NCBI GenBank assembly: GCA_036939755.1
Contig: JALLAZ010000063.1
Span: forward strand, 1 to 27,079
Direction: 5' to 3'
Length of the DNA stretch: 27,079 nt
DNA from: Stephanodiscus triporus
Lineage: Eukaryota > Bacillariophyta > Thalassiosirophyceae > Thalassiosirales > Thalassiosiraceae
The position numbers were made by a program, and so were the translations under genes. The notes under the pieces were generated by a model. The model worked only from the letters and a program-made list of their open reading frames with translations. It did no database searches and was not told the DNA's origin. The first letter of the stretch is position 1, and each line of letters opens with the position of its first letter. Positions 1 to 10,512 of the stretch are shown here, piece by piece.

Positions 1-473
1 ACTTTCCAGGAAGTCGGCTAAAAACGTTTTCTCAATTGTTACCCGACCCGTAGTATCCCACAATTGTGGGAAGAGAGTAAAAAAACTGTGACTGGTGTCA
101 ACGACTCACGGCCTCCTGTTTTTCACCTCTGGCCGCACACGTGGCTAATAAGCCTAAGAGTCCTCATTCAGTCCATCAGTGGAGTTCAAGACTGTCTGAT
201 GTCCATCAGCCTCGACTTGTCTTTTTCGCGTTTGCCATAGGAAGGAGCGTCGCGACAATTTCGGGAAAAATATCATTGCCGCTCTCCGCCGCGTCTTTAC
301 AGAATATCAGCCAGATTCCTCATTGAGTTCGGACTCTCTCTCAAGCCGCGCTATCCGAACCCCGTGGACAACAATAATATCACGCCGAAGGCCGGGTCCG
401 AGCCCCCCAAAAGTCCCTCATCAGTTGTCCGTGCTCCATCAAGTCCCCCACCACCATAAAATCATCCTCATCC
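1..473. other. 5' flank of the homeobox gene, no gene seen
   Basis: No supported gene lies here. Short open frames (for example 141-326) have no recognisable domain and no coding character. The last 100 bases before the ATG at 474 are C/A-rich, as expected of a 5' untranslated leader. The promoter of the homeobox gene is presumably within this stretch, but no element could be assigned. Confidence 0.5.
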
Positions 474-2844
474 ATGTCTCAAGAAGGCAGTACCCTCTCC
501 CTCCATCCAAGCTTGGCATCCGGATTCAACCCCCCGCACTCAACCGCCATGGACGCGAATGCCGGCGGCGACGCCCAGCCCTACGCCGCGCTCGTCCCCG
601 CCGACCACGACAACCACAATTCGTCCGACGACGACGACGGGGACGGCCCCAAATCCGAGGGCAAGTCCCGCCGGGAGCTCCCCTCGGGGGCCGTGGCTAC
701 CCTCAAGTCGTGGCTGCTTAGCCCGGAGCACTTCACCCACCCCTACCCCACGCCGCAGGATCAGGTCATGCTCATGCAAAAGACGGGGATCGACAAAAAG
801 CAGCTCAAGAACTGGTTCACGAACGCCCGGAGGAGGATTTGGAAGCCCATGCTGAAGAAGCAGCTCGAGGCGGGGAAGCTCGCCGCCGTGGCAGCTGGGG
901 GGACTCTTTCGGTAAACGTCTCCGGAGGGGGGGGGGTGACCTCGGGGCTGGGCGTGCCCCAGCCTGACATGTCCGTGTCCCAGCACCCCTACCAGCAGCA
1001 GCAGCAGCAGCAGCAGCAACAATCGCAGGCGCCGCGGGAGGAGATGTACAGCAATTTTCAGCAGGCACAGATGCAGCAGGGGAACGCCAGCCAGCTGGAG
1101 GAGGATCAACAGTATCAACAGTCACAATATCAGCAGCAGCAGTATCATCAGCAACAGCAGGGTCAATACGATCAGGGCACGGGGCAGATGCAACAGCAGG
1201 TGAGGGAAATGCATCGTTCTCGGCATGCGCGACATTGATGCTCACCTTGAATTGCCACGAATTCTATCTCGGCATCGCGCTCGTGGTTTGACTCGATTTC
1301 TCATTTTTGATGTGCACGACCTCCTTTCCATTTCCCCCCTCAACCACACTCATCATCGCTCAGCAAATTTACGATCAATATGGCAATCAAGTCTACGACA
1401 CGAGCTATCAACAACAGTATCAACAGTCGGACAACCCCAACAACAACATGATCGAATCGGACAATTTTCCCGTGTCCAACTCCATCGGGTCCCTGGCGCC
1501 CATCAACCCCTCGGGTTCCATCAACTCGATGTACAACATGATCAAGACCGACAGTCACGCGGTGCTGATGGAACTGTTCGCGCGGGACCAGGACCTTGTG
1601 AGGCAGGCCGCAGCAGGCAAGGCTGGCGCGCTCCAGGCCGCCGCCGCCGCCGCCTCCGCGGGACAGGGCCATGGCAACGGAGCCGCCCACGCTGAGGGAC
1701 AGGGCCTGCAAGCATCGGGCCAGTCCCCTCGCTGGGCGAACCCGCAGTTCAACCCGCCATCCCAGAAGGTAACGTTTGGGGGCGTGCCATCCCTCTCGTC
1801 ATGGCCGCACTTCTCGAGCGTCTCCAGCCTCAACAATCTGGGGGGCCTGCAGGGCGTGAAGAGCATCACAAATCTTTCCGCCGCCGACCTCAGCAGTCAG
1901 GGTTGTTTGAATAAGATGGGGAACTTGGCGCAGGTGAAGAGTATTGAAAATATGGTGCGCAAGTGCGATTGTAGGGATTGGAAATTTGTCAAATGATTTA
2001 TGATCAAAACTTGTACTAACACTATGCCCTTTGTTTCCAGGGACGGTATGATTCTTATGCATTCTTGGAGGTTTTCTTCGACGACAAGAGTGGTCTAGCC
2101 AGCAGTGGCCTCAGCAATAGCCAACGGGGTATCAAGAGGGAACGTGACGACGATGATGCAATTGGTCTATCACTAGATGGAGACGATGGCACCGCTCCCG
2201 GACAGTTCAACAACAACAAGGCCCCTGCCGCGGAATCAGGAGTGCTACCCCAAGTGCCTCTCTCCGGGGATGGAATAAACAATGGTGACGGAAACGAAAT
2301 CGACGGGGCGACTCTAAAGCGCGCCTACGACGATGCCCTTGCCGCGAGGGGCTTGATCTCGGTCCGTCGCAGTTCCGAAAAACTCACCGATCTTGCCCTA
2401 CCCGCCAAGATGCAGCGTACGCTCTCTCAAGAGTATATTCGTCAGCATAACCAAGGTGTTCCAATGGCGGACTTCTTCTCGACCAACAACTCGGCGTACG
2501 CTCCCAATCGCAGCAATTGCTTTTCACAGATGCAGTTCCATGGACAGCAGCAGCCCGTGTCGGATGGCGCCTGCGCCTTGGTGACGACAAGCGGCGTACC
2601 CATTTCGGATCAGAACATGGCCAATACCTCCGTTGAGGTCCCATCCTCTACCACGTGCACCCTGTGCTCGTCGGTCAACGTCGATACCCAGCTGCGTCCC
2701 TGCGGTCACATGTTCCACGGCAGATGTTTGAAGCCCAGTCTGCAAAATGCCATCGGACCGCCTAAGTGTCCGATATGCAGCACCCCGATGCAATCAGCCA
2801 TCTTAGCCGTCCCCACAGCGGCGACGGACGGTGGCAAGCAGTGA
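474..2844 (+). CDS. TALE/KNOX-type homeobox protein with C-terminal RING-H2 finger (3 exons)
   Basis: Predicted exons are 474-1199, 1364-1954 and 2041-2844, all joined in phase 0, giving about 706 residues. The first intron starts GTGAGG and ends CTCAG. The second starts GTGCGC, ends TTTCCAG and holds a TACTAAC branch site at 2014-2020. Residues about 66-127 form a Homeobox_KN domain with the three-residue loop extension, including the recognition-helix core LKNWFTNARRR (111-121). Acidic, poly-Gln (CAG)n and Gln-rich segments follow. Residues 645-685 are a RING-H2 finger with ligands C645, C648, C660, H662, H665, C668, C682 and C685. The homeodomain should bind DNA in the nucleus; the RING suggests E3 ubiquitin ligase activity (inference). 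A motif around DS(H/Y)A.L.E.F occurs twice (304-314 and 443-451). A downstream ATG at 549 is an alternative start. The homeobox call is firm; the fusion rests on the splice model, whose frames agree perfectly. Confidence 0.9.
993..1022 (+). repeat. CAG/CAA microsatellite encoding poly-Gln
   Basis: Eight CAG units followed by two CAA units encode ten glutamines inside exon 1 of the homeobox gene, between the homeodomain and a further Gln-rich segment. This is typical of transcription-factor low-complexity regions and likely to vary in length. Confidence 0.9.
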
Positions 2845-3471
2845 CTTTAACGGCTGCGCACATAAACCAATTATGCATGCGTTCTTTGCTGTCCCAGCTA
2901 TTGCGCTACAATGGAAACATGGAGATAGTTTTGCGATCATCTTGTGGCATTCATACGAAGTAATTATTAAATTCTGTTGGCTTTTTTACAATTCAATAAG
3001 GATCCCCTTGTATACAATCCTAACTTGACATGATGTCTAGGCATATGTCGAAGTCTATTGATTCTCACGACTTGTTATCAGCCCTATTCGTTGGGATACG
3101 GAGACATGTCCCACGGGAAGTTCATTTGCGATGTCTCTAATAGTTAAAATGCATTTGAACTTGAGAATGAATGCCATTAAGCGATGATACGGCGGGGTGA
3201 TCCTCTTGGTCCTGCTCCTGTGAGATGTTTGTTGTGGAATGTTAGACCTACAAACGAATCCTAAGGGCCACAAATGGCAGGAAGGGCCAATGGATTCCCG
3301 CCATATCTTGACTATCCTTAAGTAAGTATTAGGCACCCATTCCACTATGAATGTGAGACGAGAAGTGAGAAAGGATGTTGTAGGCCAACGGACCACACAC
3401 CACATTTGCGACCCAAATAGCTACAAAAACTACACGGTGCTAGACAGGACAAACCAAAGTATTGTCCGATA
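2845..3471. other. Intergenic, AT-richer, possible 5' remnant of the Copia element
   Basis: No gene is supported. The first part should hold the 3' UTR of the homeobox gene. From about 3220 onward the sequence leads directly into the decayed Copia gag and may include a degraded 5' LTR or leader: TGTTGTGGAATGTTAG occurs near 3228. No matching 3' LTR is present in the window, so this is only a suggestion. Confidence 0.4.
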
Positions 3472-4932
3472 ATGGTTGACACCCGATGGTTACGATCAGC
3501 TGATTCTGGGTTTCCGGGCCAGAAGTATGGCCATCTCACCAGCACAATCCCCAAAGCCAAGTACCCTATTGTCATCAGCAATGCGATGTGGGCACAAACA
3601 GTCCCAGCTGATCCAGGAGTATACTCCGCAGCGGCCCTGGTCGCCGGAACCTCGGCAGCACAACGCGAACAACTCGTCGCCACACACAAGGTGACAATCA
3701 AGAGCCACACCAACTACCTCAAGGTGGAAGAGGTGGGAAAGGAGCTCATCCTATATGCCATTGGCAAGGAGACGATGCACTTGCCCCATTGAAGAAGAAG
3801 CAATACATCGGCTTTGGGGAAGAAACCGTCCTGTCAATGATTGTCCACCTTTGCACAAATTCGGCAATCAAGATGACAACCACCCAGAAGCACAAGTACC
3901 AAACAAACTGGTGCAATGTGGCATGGGACCCAACATCAAGCATCACAGTGTTTTTCACAATGCTGGATCGCTTTCAGATCTCCCTCAAAGATTGCGGCAT
4001 CGCGACAAGCATGGCTGAGAAATGCATGTCGACAGGAGCCCAAATGTGGGCAAGCAAAATGTTCACAGAGGAACAAATGCTGGTGCTGGGGTGGGAAAAG
4101 AAACCCATAGCAGACCAAATGTGGGTGCAACTCCAAGTATATTTTACCGAGAAGTGGCTCGAGCAGAAACAATACTCCGCCACCACCGCCAAACAGTCGC
4201 GCTTCAAAGAAGCGGCTCTAGCCACCCAACAAAAAGAGGCAGCCGAGGCCGAGGGCGAGATGTAGGCAATGCTATTTGCCATGCTGCAGGAGCAGCACAA
4301 CAAACAAATAATATCCATGGAAGCCACCAACAAGGCAAACATGGACGCCATCATGGAGTGCATGAACGCGCTAGTGGCGGCAGGTGGAGGAAACAAAGAA
4401 AACATCGTCCCACCAGGCACAACGCCGATGACCGGCAAGAAGCATCACTGCCCCAACTGCAAAAAGATGGTACTCCACAAAGCAGCGGACTGTGACAAAA
4501 CAAACGCTTTGACGGTTGGAAGTCGGCCATCACACTGGCTTGACAGGGACCGAGGACAAAGGTAGTACTTGTAGATGCAGCTAAACTAGTTAAAACCACT
4601 GCTAAAAATCATATCAACTACTGGTCCTCGCTAGCCTGTCTAGTCAACGCACAGGATGAGAAAGAAAATGAGGATGACAATAAGGGAATAACAACTAAAC
4701 CTGAAAGGACCTTGTCTGCGCACAAGCACTAGCCCTCTCAGCAAGGCAGCGGCGCATTGGGCACACAAGTCAGCAAATAGGAAAATATGAAAAACAGTAA
4801 TCTTGGACTCGGGAGCAACCTCTGGCGCAGGCCCGGAGGAAGACGCGAATGAACTGGACGACACAGGAGAGAGCTCAAAGAAGATTTTCATGTTCCCAGA
4901 TGGCAGAACAGCGCTGGTTTTTCTAATTTGAC
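3472..4932 (+). mobile_element. Decayed Ty1/Copia-type retrotransposon: gag and start of protease
   Basis: A gag-like reading frame starts at 3472, shifts frame near 3770, meets a TAG at 4263-4265 and continues to a zinc-knuckle-like motif at 4449-4493 (C-X2-C-X5-H-X4-C). It shifts again near 4510 (a segment containing NHINYWSSLACLVN), then near 4730 into a frame with the aspartic-protease signature LDSGAT at 4803-4820, and stops at about 4932. The order gag, zinc knuckle, DSGAT protease matches Copia polyproteins of diatoms. Integrase, reverse transcriptase and RNase H are absent, so this is a 5' fragment. It has several frameshifts and stops and cannot encode a working polyprotein. It ends about 60 bp from the 3' end of the MiaB gene. 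The Copia call rests on remembered family patterns and was not searched. Confidence 0.75.
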
Positions 4933-4995
4933 AAGCAAGACCTAGACGCCAATTAGTTTCCACCAGCTTTAGCGTAAGCAGTGAGCGTACAAAGT

Positions 4996-7206
4996 CTAAA
5001 CTTTTGTCACCTCTTCCTCTGTAATTTTTCCTACCAAGTAATACCTCTGACACTGCTCGACTTTCACATTCACTACCTTTCCTCGTAAGTCGTCAATATT
5101 CCCATCAAGATAAACGATATAATTATGTGTCGTTCGCCCCATCACCTGGGTTGGAACCTTAACATTCCGTTCCTCCACGAGCACCTCAACAACTCTATCC
5201 ATCATCCTAGCCCTTCGTTCAGTGGCATGCTTCAAATTCAATTCATTGATCCTGCGCAATCGGTCCTGTTTCACGGAATCAGAAATTTGATTTTCCCACA
5301 CTGCCGCAGGAGTGTTTGGACGAGGAGAGTATGCAGCTGTGTTGACATTGTCGAATTTCACCGTTTCCATAATTGAAAGTGTGTCCAAGAAGTCTTGTTC
5401 CGTCTCCCCAGGGAAGCCGACAATTACATCTGCACTGATGCCAGCATCAGGAAGCCTCTCACGGACTCGATCAACAATTTGTAAGAACTTCTCTCGTGTA
5501 TGCCCTCTCCCCATTTCCTTCAGTATTTTGTTCGAACCAGACTGAAACGGAATATGAAAATATTCACAAGCAGCTTTCGTGTCAGCGACGGCATCAATGC
5601 ACCCCAAACTCATATACCTTGGATGAGATGTGACAAAGCGCAATCTTTCCAGACCTGAAGTTTCCCCCACGATGCGTAATAAGTCGCTAAACTTGCGTTT
5701 TGGTATCATATCCCTCCCATACGCATCTATATTCTGACCCAGCAACGTCACCTCCTTGAAACCCTGCGACACAAGTTCCTTCACTTCTTCGAGGATACTC
5801 TCAACCGGCCGGCTTTGTTCGACACCCCTCGTCGTGGGAACAATACAGTATGTGCATCTTTCATTGCATCCGTAGATTACATTCACCCAAGCACAGGTGC
5901 TGCTCTGCCTGCGTGGCTTGGTGGAGTCCTCCATAATGTGTGAAGCCTCGGTGGCAACGACCTGATTTCCGTTGGCGACATCTTCCAGTAGGTCGCCGAT
6001 CCGATTTGCATACTGTGGTCCCATGACTAGATCAATTTCAGGTATGCGGCGGAGTAAAGATAATCCCTCTTGCTGTGCGACGCAACCAGCAACTATGATA
6101 GTAATGTCTTCTCCGGCTCTCTTACGTTTGGTGTGTGGACCCAAGTAGCTATAGACTTTTTGCTCGGCATGGTCACGGATGGAACATGTATTAAGCACTA
6201 CAACATCTGGTTCCTTCTTCCTTTGCTTGATCTTCGAGCCGCCATTGTTTGTTCTTACTTGGACATCAATCATTTCATCCTCACCGAGCGGCCGAATTCC
6301 CAAGTTCATCAATTGTCCTTCGATTCTTTCACTATCGGAGAGGTTCATCTGACACCCCATCGTTTCGATCTTGTACGTCAAGTCAAGTTTCCGCGGATTA
6401 TCTTCTAAGAGCGCACCCCCCAGTACCCCAGCTAGCTTGGTACCCCTGCCGTGGGAATCTTTTCCATCGGCATTCTTCCCAAGCTCCATATCATTCTGGA
6501 TAATCATCGTACCGCCCTCTGGCTTCTCCACCCTCTTCGCCTTGACGTAACTCAATTTCCTCACATCTATCATGACGTCCACTATCTGCACTAAATGCAC
6601 GCCCCTGAATGATTCCACTAACAGAGTATCACCCGGCTTGGTCAGCGTCGATAGGATATGCTTCCTAGCGGATGGCGGTAGGATCAAATCCAAGTGTTGG
6701 TTCGGATTCTTTGTCGTCTCGGGAGTTGACCCATCGATAGCATCATCATCATCAGCAGTGAAGTCTTCACTTATATTCACCCAGCCAACCTCTCCTCCCT
6801 CCTCACGAGTCTCGAAACAATTACTAACCGCCTTGGCCATCTCTTCGAAATTCAGCTCCGCCTTCGTAAGCTTTTCAAGCGTTTGCGTGGCTAGTTCGTG
6901 CGAGGCGAAGAGAATATGCGACAGCCGCAGGGCTAGTAAAGGCGAGGACGATGGACCGGGAATAGATTTGTCACGATTTTTGGTGTTGTAATTGATGATG
7001 AGACGGGAGTCCACCTCGGACCCTCGCGCCGTTGGGTACTTTATGTTCGTTTGAGTGCCCGTGATGGGTCCGGTGATAACTTCTGCGTTTTCCGTTGTGG
7101 AATAAAGACTAGGGACACCATGACGAAGGGACGATTGAGGCTGGAATGCGTGGGTTCGTGGGATGGGTGCCAGAACAAGAAGGACGATTGTAGCGACGGC
7201 GCTCAT
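4996..7206 (-). CDS. Plastid-targeted MiaB-type tRNA methylthiotransferase with N-terminal parvulin domain
   Basis: MiaB/CDK5RAP1-family radical-SAM enzyme, expected to add the 2-methylthio group to N6-isopentenyladenosine at position 37 of tRNAs. The frame is intronless and open from an ATG at 7320 (774 residues; numbering below uses this). I prefer the ATG at 7206, because a signal peptide then follows at once, ending RTHA|FQP: an ASAFAP-type junction implying plastid import. Residues about 131-250 form a parvulin/PpiC peptidyl-prolyl isomerase-like domain (SHILFAS with H135; GVHLVQ with H242), with an acidic insertion at 186-207. The UPF0004 domain carries cluster cysteines C323, C379 and C413. 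The radical-SAM motif is C485-X3-C489-X2-C492, and a TRAM domain spans about 710-767. The catalytic part is complete. The parvulin fusion is unusual. The gene is divergent from the membrane-protein gene at 7406. Confidence 0.92.
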   Translation of the reverse strand: MSAVATIVLLVLAPIPRTHAFQPQSSLRHGVPSLYSTTENAEVITGPITGTQTNIKYPTARGSEVDSRLIINYNTKNRDKSIPGPSSSPLLALRLSHILFASHELATQTLEKLTKAELNFEEMAKAVSNCFETREEGGEVGWVNISEDFTADDDDAIDGSTPETTKNPNQHLDLILPPSARKHILSTLTKPGDTLLVESFRGVHLVQIVDVMIDVRKLSYVKAKRVEKPEGGTMIIQNDMELGKNADGKDSHGRGTKLAGVLGGALLEDNPRKLDLTYKIETMGCQMNLSDSERIEGQLMNLGIRPLGEDEMIDVQVRTNNGGSKIKQRKKEPDVVVLNTCSIRDHAEQKVYSYLGPHTKRKRAGEDITIIVAGCVAQQEGLSLLRRIPEIDLVMGPQYANRIGDLLEDVANGNQVVATEASHIMEDSTKPRRQSSTCAWVNVIYGCNERCTYCIVPTTRGVEQSRPVESILEEVKELVSQGFKEVTLLGQNIDAYGRDMIPKRKFSDLLRIVGETSGLERLRFVTSHPRYMSLGCIDAVADTKAACEYFHIPFQSGSNKILKEMGRGHTREKFLQIVDRVRERLPDAGISADVIVGFPGETEQDFLDTLSIMETVKFDNVNTAAYSPRPNTPAAVWENQISDSVKQDRLRRINELNLKHATERRARMMDRVVEVLVEERNVKVPTQVMGRTTHNYIVYLDGNIDDLRGKVVNVKVEQCQRYYLVGKITEEEVTKV

Positions 7207-7405
7207 GTTGGCGCTTGAGGTTCTATTGATGGCGTACGCTGATGATGGATGTGATTGATGGCCAGGCCAGTGCGGGCGGTGGAGAGGCTGTTGCTGTTGT
7301 GTTTGTGTGGGTCGAACCATGTAGTATTCCTACGTCGAAGTATTTTCTTGAACTTTTTCTCACCACAAAAAAAGTAAGGAGTTAAAATGCAAACATTGTA
7401 CTCTA

Positions 7406-9542
7406 ATGAAGACTATGACGACACCGGAAGAGAATCACGCCACCGTTCCACTCGCTCAGGAAGCGGAATCACAGAGTGCGAATGGCGACTGGGATTGGCT
7501 TTTCGAAAAAGAAAGCGCGGGGCCGATGATGCCGTCGCCCTCCCCGGGCGGCGATGTTCGTCGTCGTAACGGCGCCCAACACACTATAGAGGGCGCGGAC
7601 GGCGGCGTTGATGATGACGACGAGGAGGGGGATCCTGACGAGAGCGTGCCCGAGCCGATCACGCTGCCGGAATCGACCCACACCCTCCTCTTCACCCAAC
7701 CTGCGACCTCTGTCCCGTTCGCGTTCGCAGTCGCCATTGCGATCGTGTGCTATACGTGCTTTGTCATGGCCCTCGTGAACAACCTGCAGAGTGACAGTGA
7801 TGTTAAAAATACCGTCTACCGCGTGCCCGCGAACGTCTCCATGTCCGTCCGCACGGCCCAGTACTTGTCCATCTTGATAGCGTTGATAATGGAGGAAGAG
7901 ATACCGACGGGACTGCAGCTACTCCGGATCCTCCCCGACCCGTCGTCGTTCAGACGGAGGTTCCCGAACAGGGTTTACGGTCGCGTCGTCGCCTCGGCGA
8001 TGCTGCGCATCGCGCTGGGCTACCTCTTCCTGATCAACGTCTTCGTCATCCTGGCGCAGGCGGAGGATGTCCTCGAGATCTTCTACAACCTCATGGCCCT
8101 GGAGTTCATATCCAAGCTCGCTGACATGTCATTTGCCCTTGCCAAGATGGACGTCTTCGGGAAGAGGATGCGGCGCGCGTGCACGGCCAGGCTGTTTCAT
8201 TTGGAATTCGAGAAGGTCAAGGTCAAGTACGGCAAAAGGGCGAGAGCGGGCCTCTTTCAGAAGTCCGTGTACTTCGTGAACATGACGGTGTTCCTGGTCC
8301 TTCTGACGCTCTTGTCGATCAAGCAAAACAGTGGAGGTTACCAGTGTAAAAAAATCTCTGTGGACTTCGGTGATGGCGTGTGGGAGAATCCGATTATTGT
8401 CGGCCTGCCCCCGAGCATGGCGGATAAGAACTACACCCTCGTCTTCTCGTACTTCAACGGCGTTTACGAGCAGGACGGAACTCATCGTGGCCGGCCGGTG
8501 TACAAGGAGAGGAGGAAGTTCGACAACGGGCCGTTCGACCCATCGTGGCAGTTGGTCCCCGCCGAGATCAGATATTCGAACTTGGGAGAATTCTGGGTAT
8601 TCACTCATCCCTGGATAAGAAAATCGAGGACGGCCGAGGATGACGTGAGTATTCAAGGGTTTGCCTTCTTGGCTTGTTTTTGCATTTCATCAAAGATTTC
8701 CGAAGTCATCTCATATGATCCCCCCGTCTTTCAATCGCAGGACGATCCTTGGTTACTCCGTTCTCCTTCAACGAATGAGTACGATCTGCTGCAAGTTGAC
8801 GGAGAGTGGAGCATATGGCTCGGACGGACCGAGAAGTCCCAGCTTCAGTACGACTGCTACTTGTGCAACAATAATGCCGACTGCAATCTCAACGGCGAAT
8901 GCAACACGGAGGGCATGTGTGATTGTAAAAGCGTGGACGGGACCAAGTATTTGGGAACGCATTGTGAGGTTAAAGTCGAGGATGAATCTTGTGGGACCAT
9001 CACAACCGAGAATATGAACGTGTCTTTTTCGATGCAGTACTTCTCTTCTGATGGCAGCGGGCAACCAAAGAGATTTTTCCATGGGTACAATAGACCAATA
9101 TACACTCACATTCAAGGTATGCCCGGTGTCGAGGAGGGTGACATTTTTTGGCTCTGTTATACGGGTAGAAAGTGGTTCGGCATTAAGGTGAACTTGGTGG
9201 AAATGAATACGACCTTGGAGGGGTTGATGGCCATGTCTGTAAACTTTCACGGTGAGCATTTTCCCAGCATGTGTTATTAAAGTTTCGTTCAAATGAAAAA
9301 CTCACTATTTAAGCTTGAACGGAATCGAACCAGCATTCTGGACTAATGCCTACTCCGAAATCACATTGTATGTCTCAGATTCAACCACGAGAGACAGTCC
9401 GGTGGGAGTTGATTTCTATAGGATAGGAGAGAGAGGCAATCAGTTTGGGCCATTCGGTGCTCTCTATCCTTTGCAAAAGTACAACCAAACTGGGAGAGGT
9501 ATTTGGCGGTGTTCTGGTCCTCCGACCGCACCTGATTTGTGA
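7406..9542 (+). CDS. Multi-pass membrane protein with EGF-like Cys-rich region (3 exons)
   Basis: Function not recognised. Proposed exons are 7406-8644, 8741-9251 and 9334-9542, giving about 652 residues. Intron 1 (GTGAGT...CGCAG, 96 bp) is a multiple of three and has no stop, so the frame stays open through it. Intron 2 (GTGAGC...ACCAG, 82 bp) is needed to continue past the stop at 9280; its acceptor was chosen because it restores frame. An acidic N-terminus precedes a hydrophobic segment at 104-124, further hydrophobic stretches at about 150-170, 193-217 and 224-246, and another at 288-306. A large, probably non-cytoplasmic region follows, with a Cys cluster at about 452-488 (CNNNADCNLNGEC...CDC...C) resembling an EGF-like repeat. 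I recall similar proteins as multigene families in diatoms but cannot verify this. A further 3' exon cannot be excluded. Confidence 0.72.
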
Positions 9543-9625
9543 TACATGAAATTGCCACACTGACTGATTATGTACGTTTAGATGTGAAAGCTAGAGCTGT
9601 ATTGTTTTAGAGCATTGGATTTAGC

Positions 9626-10293
9626 TTGTCCTCAAACCTCATTGCGAATATGAGAAATCTATCGTGCATGAGCACCGACGAGCTGGAAAGGAGGCTGCGC
9701 GGCCTGACGATGGCGTCGTCTTTGTCGTGCCCGAGGGTCGCGGCGGGCGGTGGAGGTCGATTCGACTGCACGGGATGGTCAATGGACGACCTCGGGAACG
9801 ACCTGCTGTACCACGGCGTCGTTCCTACCGAGCCTTTCCGATCTGTTGTCTTTGTGCATGACGTCTCGACGCGCCCGTTGGCTGCTTCTGGGACGACGGT
9901 TCGAGGATTTGCTCTGCGCGCCTTCGCGGTGTGCGCGCCGTAGGGGTGGGAAACGCTCTAACGAGTGGACCTGTCGTGTCGCGATCTGTGGGTCACGATA
10001 CAGGGATTGTGGAGGGGACTCAGGCGCGGTTCCATCGTGCCTCAGCCCATGCCCGACGAAGGTCTATTATTGAGGGACAAGATTTGGATCAACCACCAAA
10101 GTCTTGGTATCTACTCTTTCCAGAATGGGAGGTGGCAATTGAGATAAACCATGGTACTTGGTTATCATGGAATGGCCTTTCTTGTGGTCACTGTACTGCT
10201 GTGCCTGACAAGGATGATTGTTGTCATCATCTCCTCTCATTATTCTTTACAATACCTAAGACTTTGCATAACCAACTTACTAGGAAAGCTTAG
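9626..10293 (+). pseudogene. Frameshifted relic of an uncharacterised protein
   Basis: Two frames look like parts of one protein. The frame at 9626-9943 ends RGFALRAFAVCAP-stop. The frame from about 9931 to 10293 continues with an Arg-rich helix-like stretch (TQARFHRASAHARRRSI) and a compact segment SWYLLFPEWEVAIEINHGTW, then SWNGLSCGHCTAVP. A one-base shift near 9935 would join them. No domain was recognised with confidence; the W/G/H-rich segment vaguely recalls beta-rich oxygenase-like folds, but that is weak. No good splice pair removes the break, so a pseudogene or a sequencing error is more likely than an intron. It could also be the 3' end of the preceding membrane-protein gene, but the frames do not support that. 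Confidence 0.4.
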
Positions 10294-10512
10294 ATCTCAC
10301 CACTCATGTGGTATCTTTCGGAAATTACAGTTAAGAAGTCTCAGTTTTCGTGGTAAGAGTCCGATTTTGGGTGGTAAACTCGGACTCTTCAACTAAGTAT
10401 CTTTCCAGGATACCAGGATAAGTAGTCGCGGGGGAGATGGTAGGAATTCAAGAATTCGAAATGTGAACCTTATTTTGCCTCACTCTCTGCCCCCACAAAT
10501 CACACTGCCAAA

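Noticed and set aside
141..326. 61-codon frame upstream of the homeobox gene
   Set aside because: Short, with no domain; it lies in the probable promoter/leader region.
540..1118. Long minus-strand open frame opposite homeobox exon 1
   Set aside because: It is the antisense of a GC-rich, Gln-rich exon. Its product is Leu/Val/His low complexity without a domain.
3055..3713. Minus-strand frames at the Copia leader and gag
   Set aside because: The plus strand carries the ordered gag features; the minus-strand frames are Cys/Leu-rich shadows.
9314..9542. Acceptor at 9313 (TTTAAG) for the last exon of the membrane-protein gene
   Set aside because: Used with the GTGAGC donor at 9252 it gives an immediate in-frame TGA; the acceptor ending at 9333 keeps the frame open.
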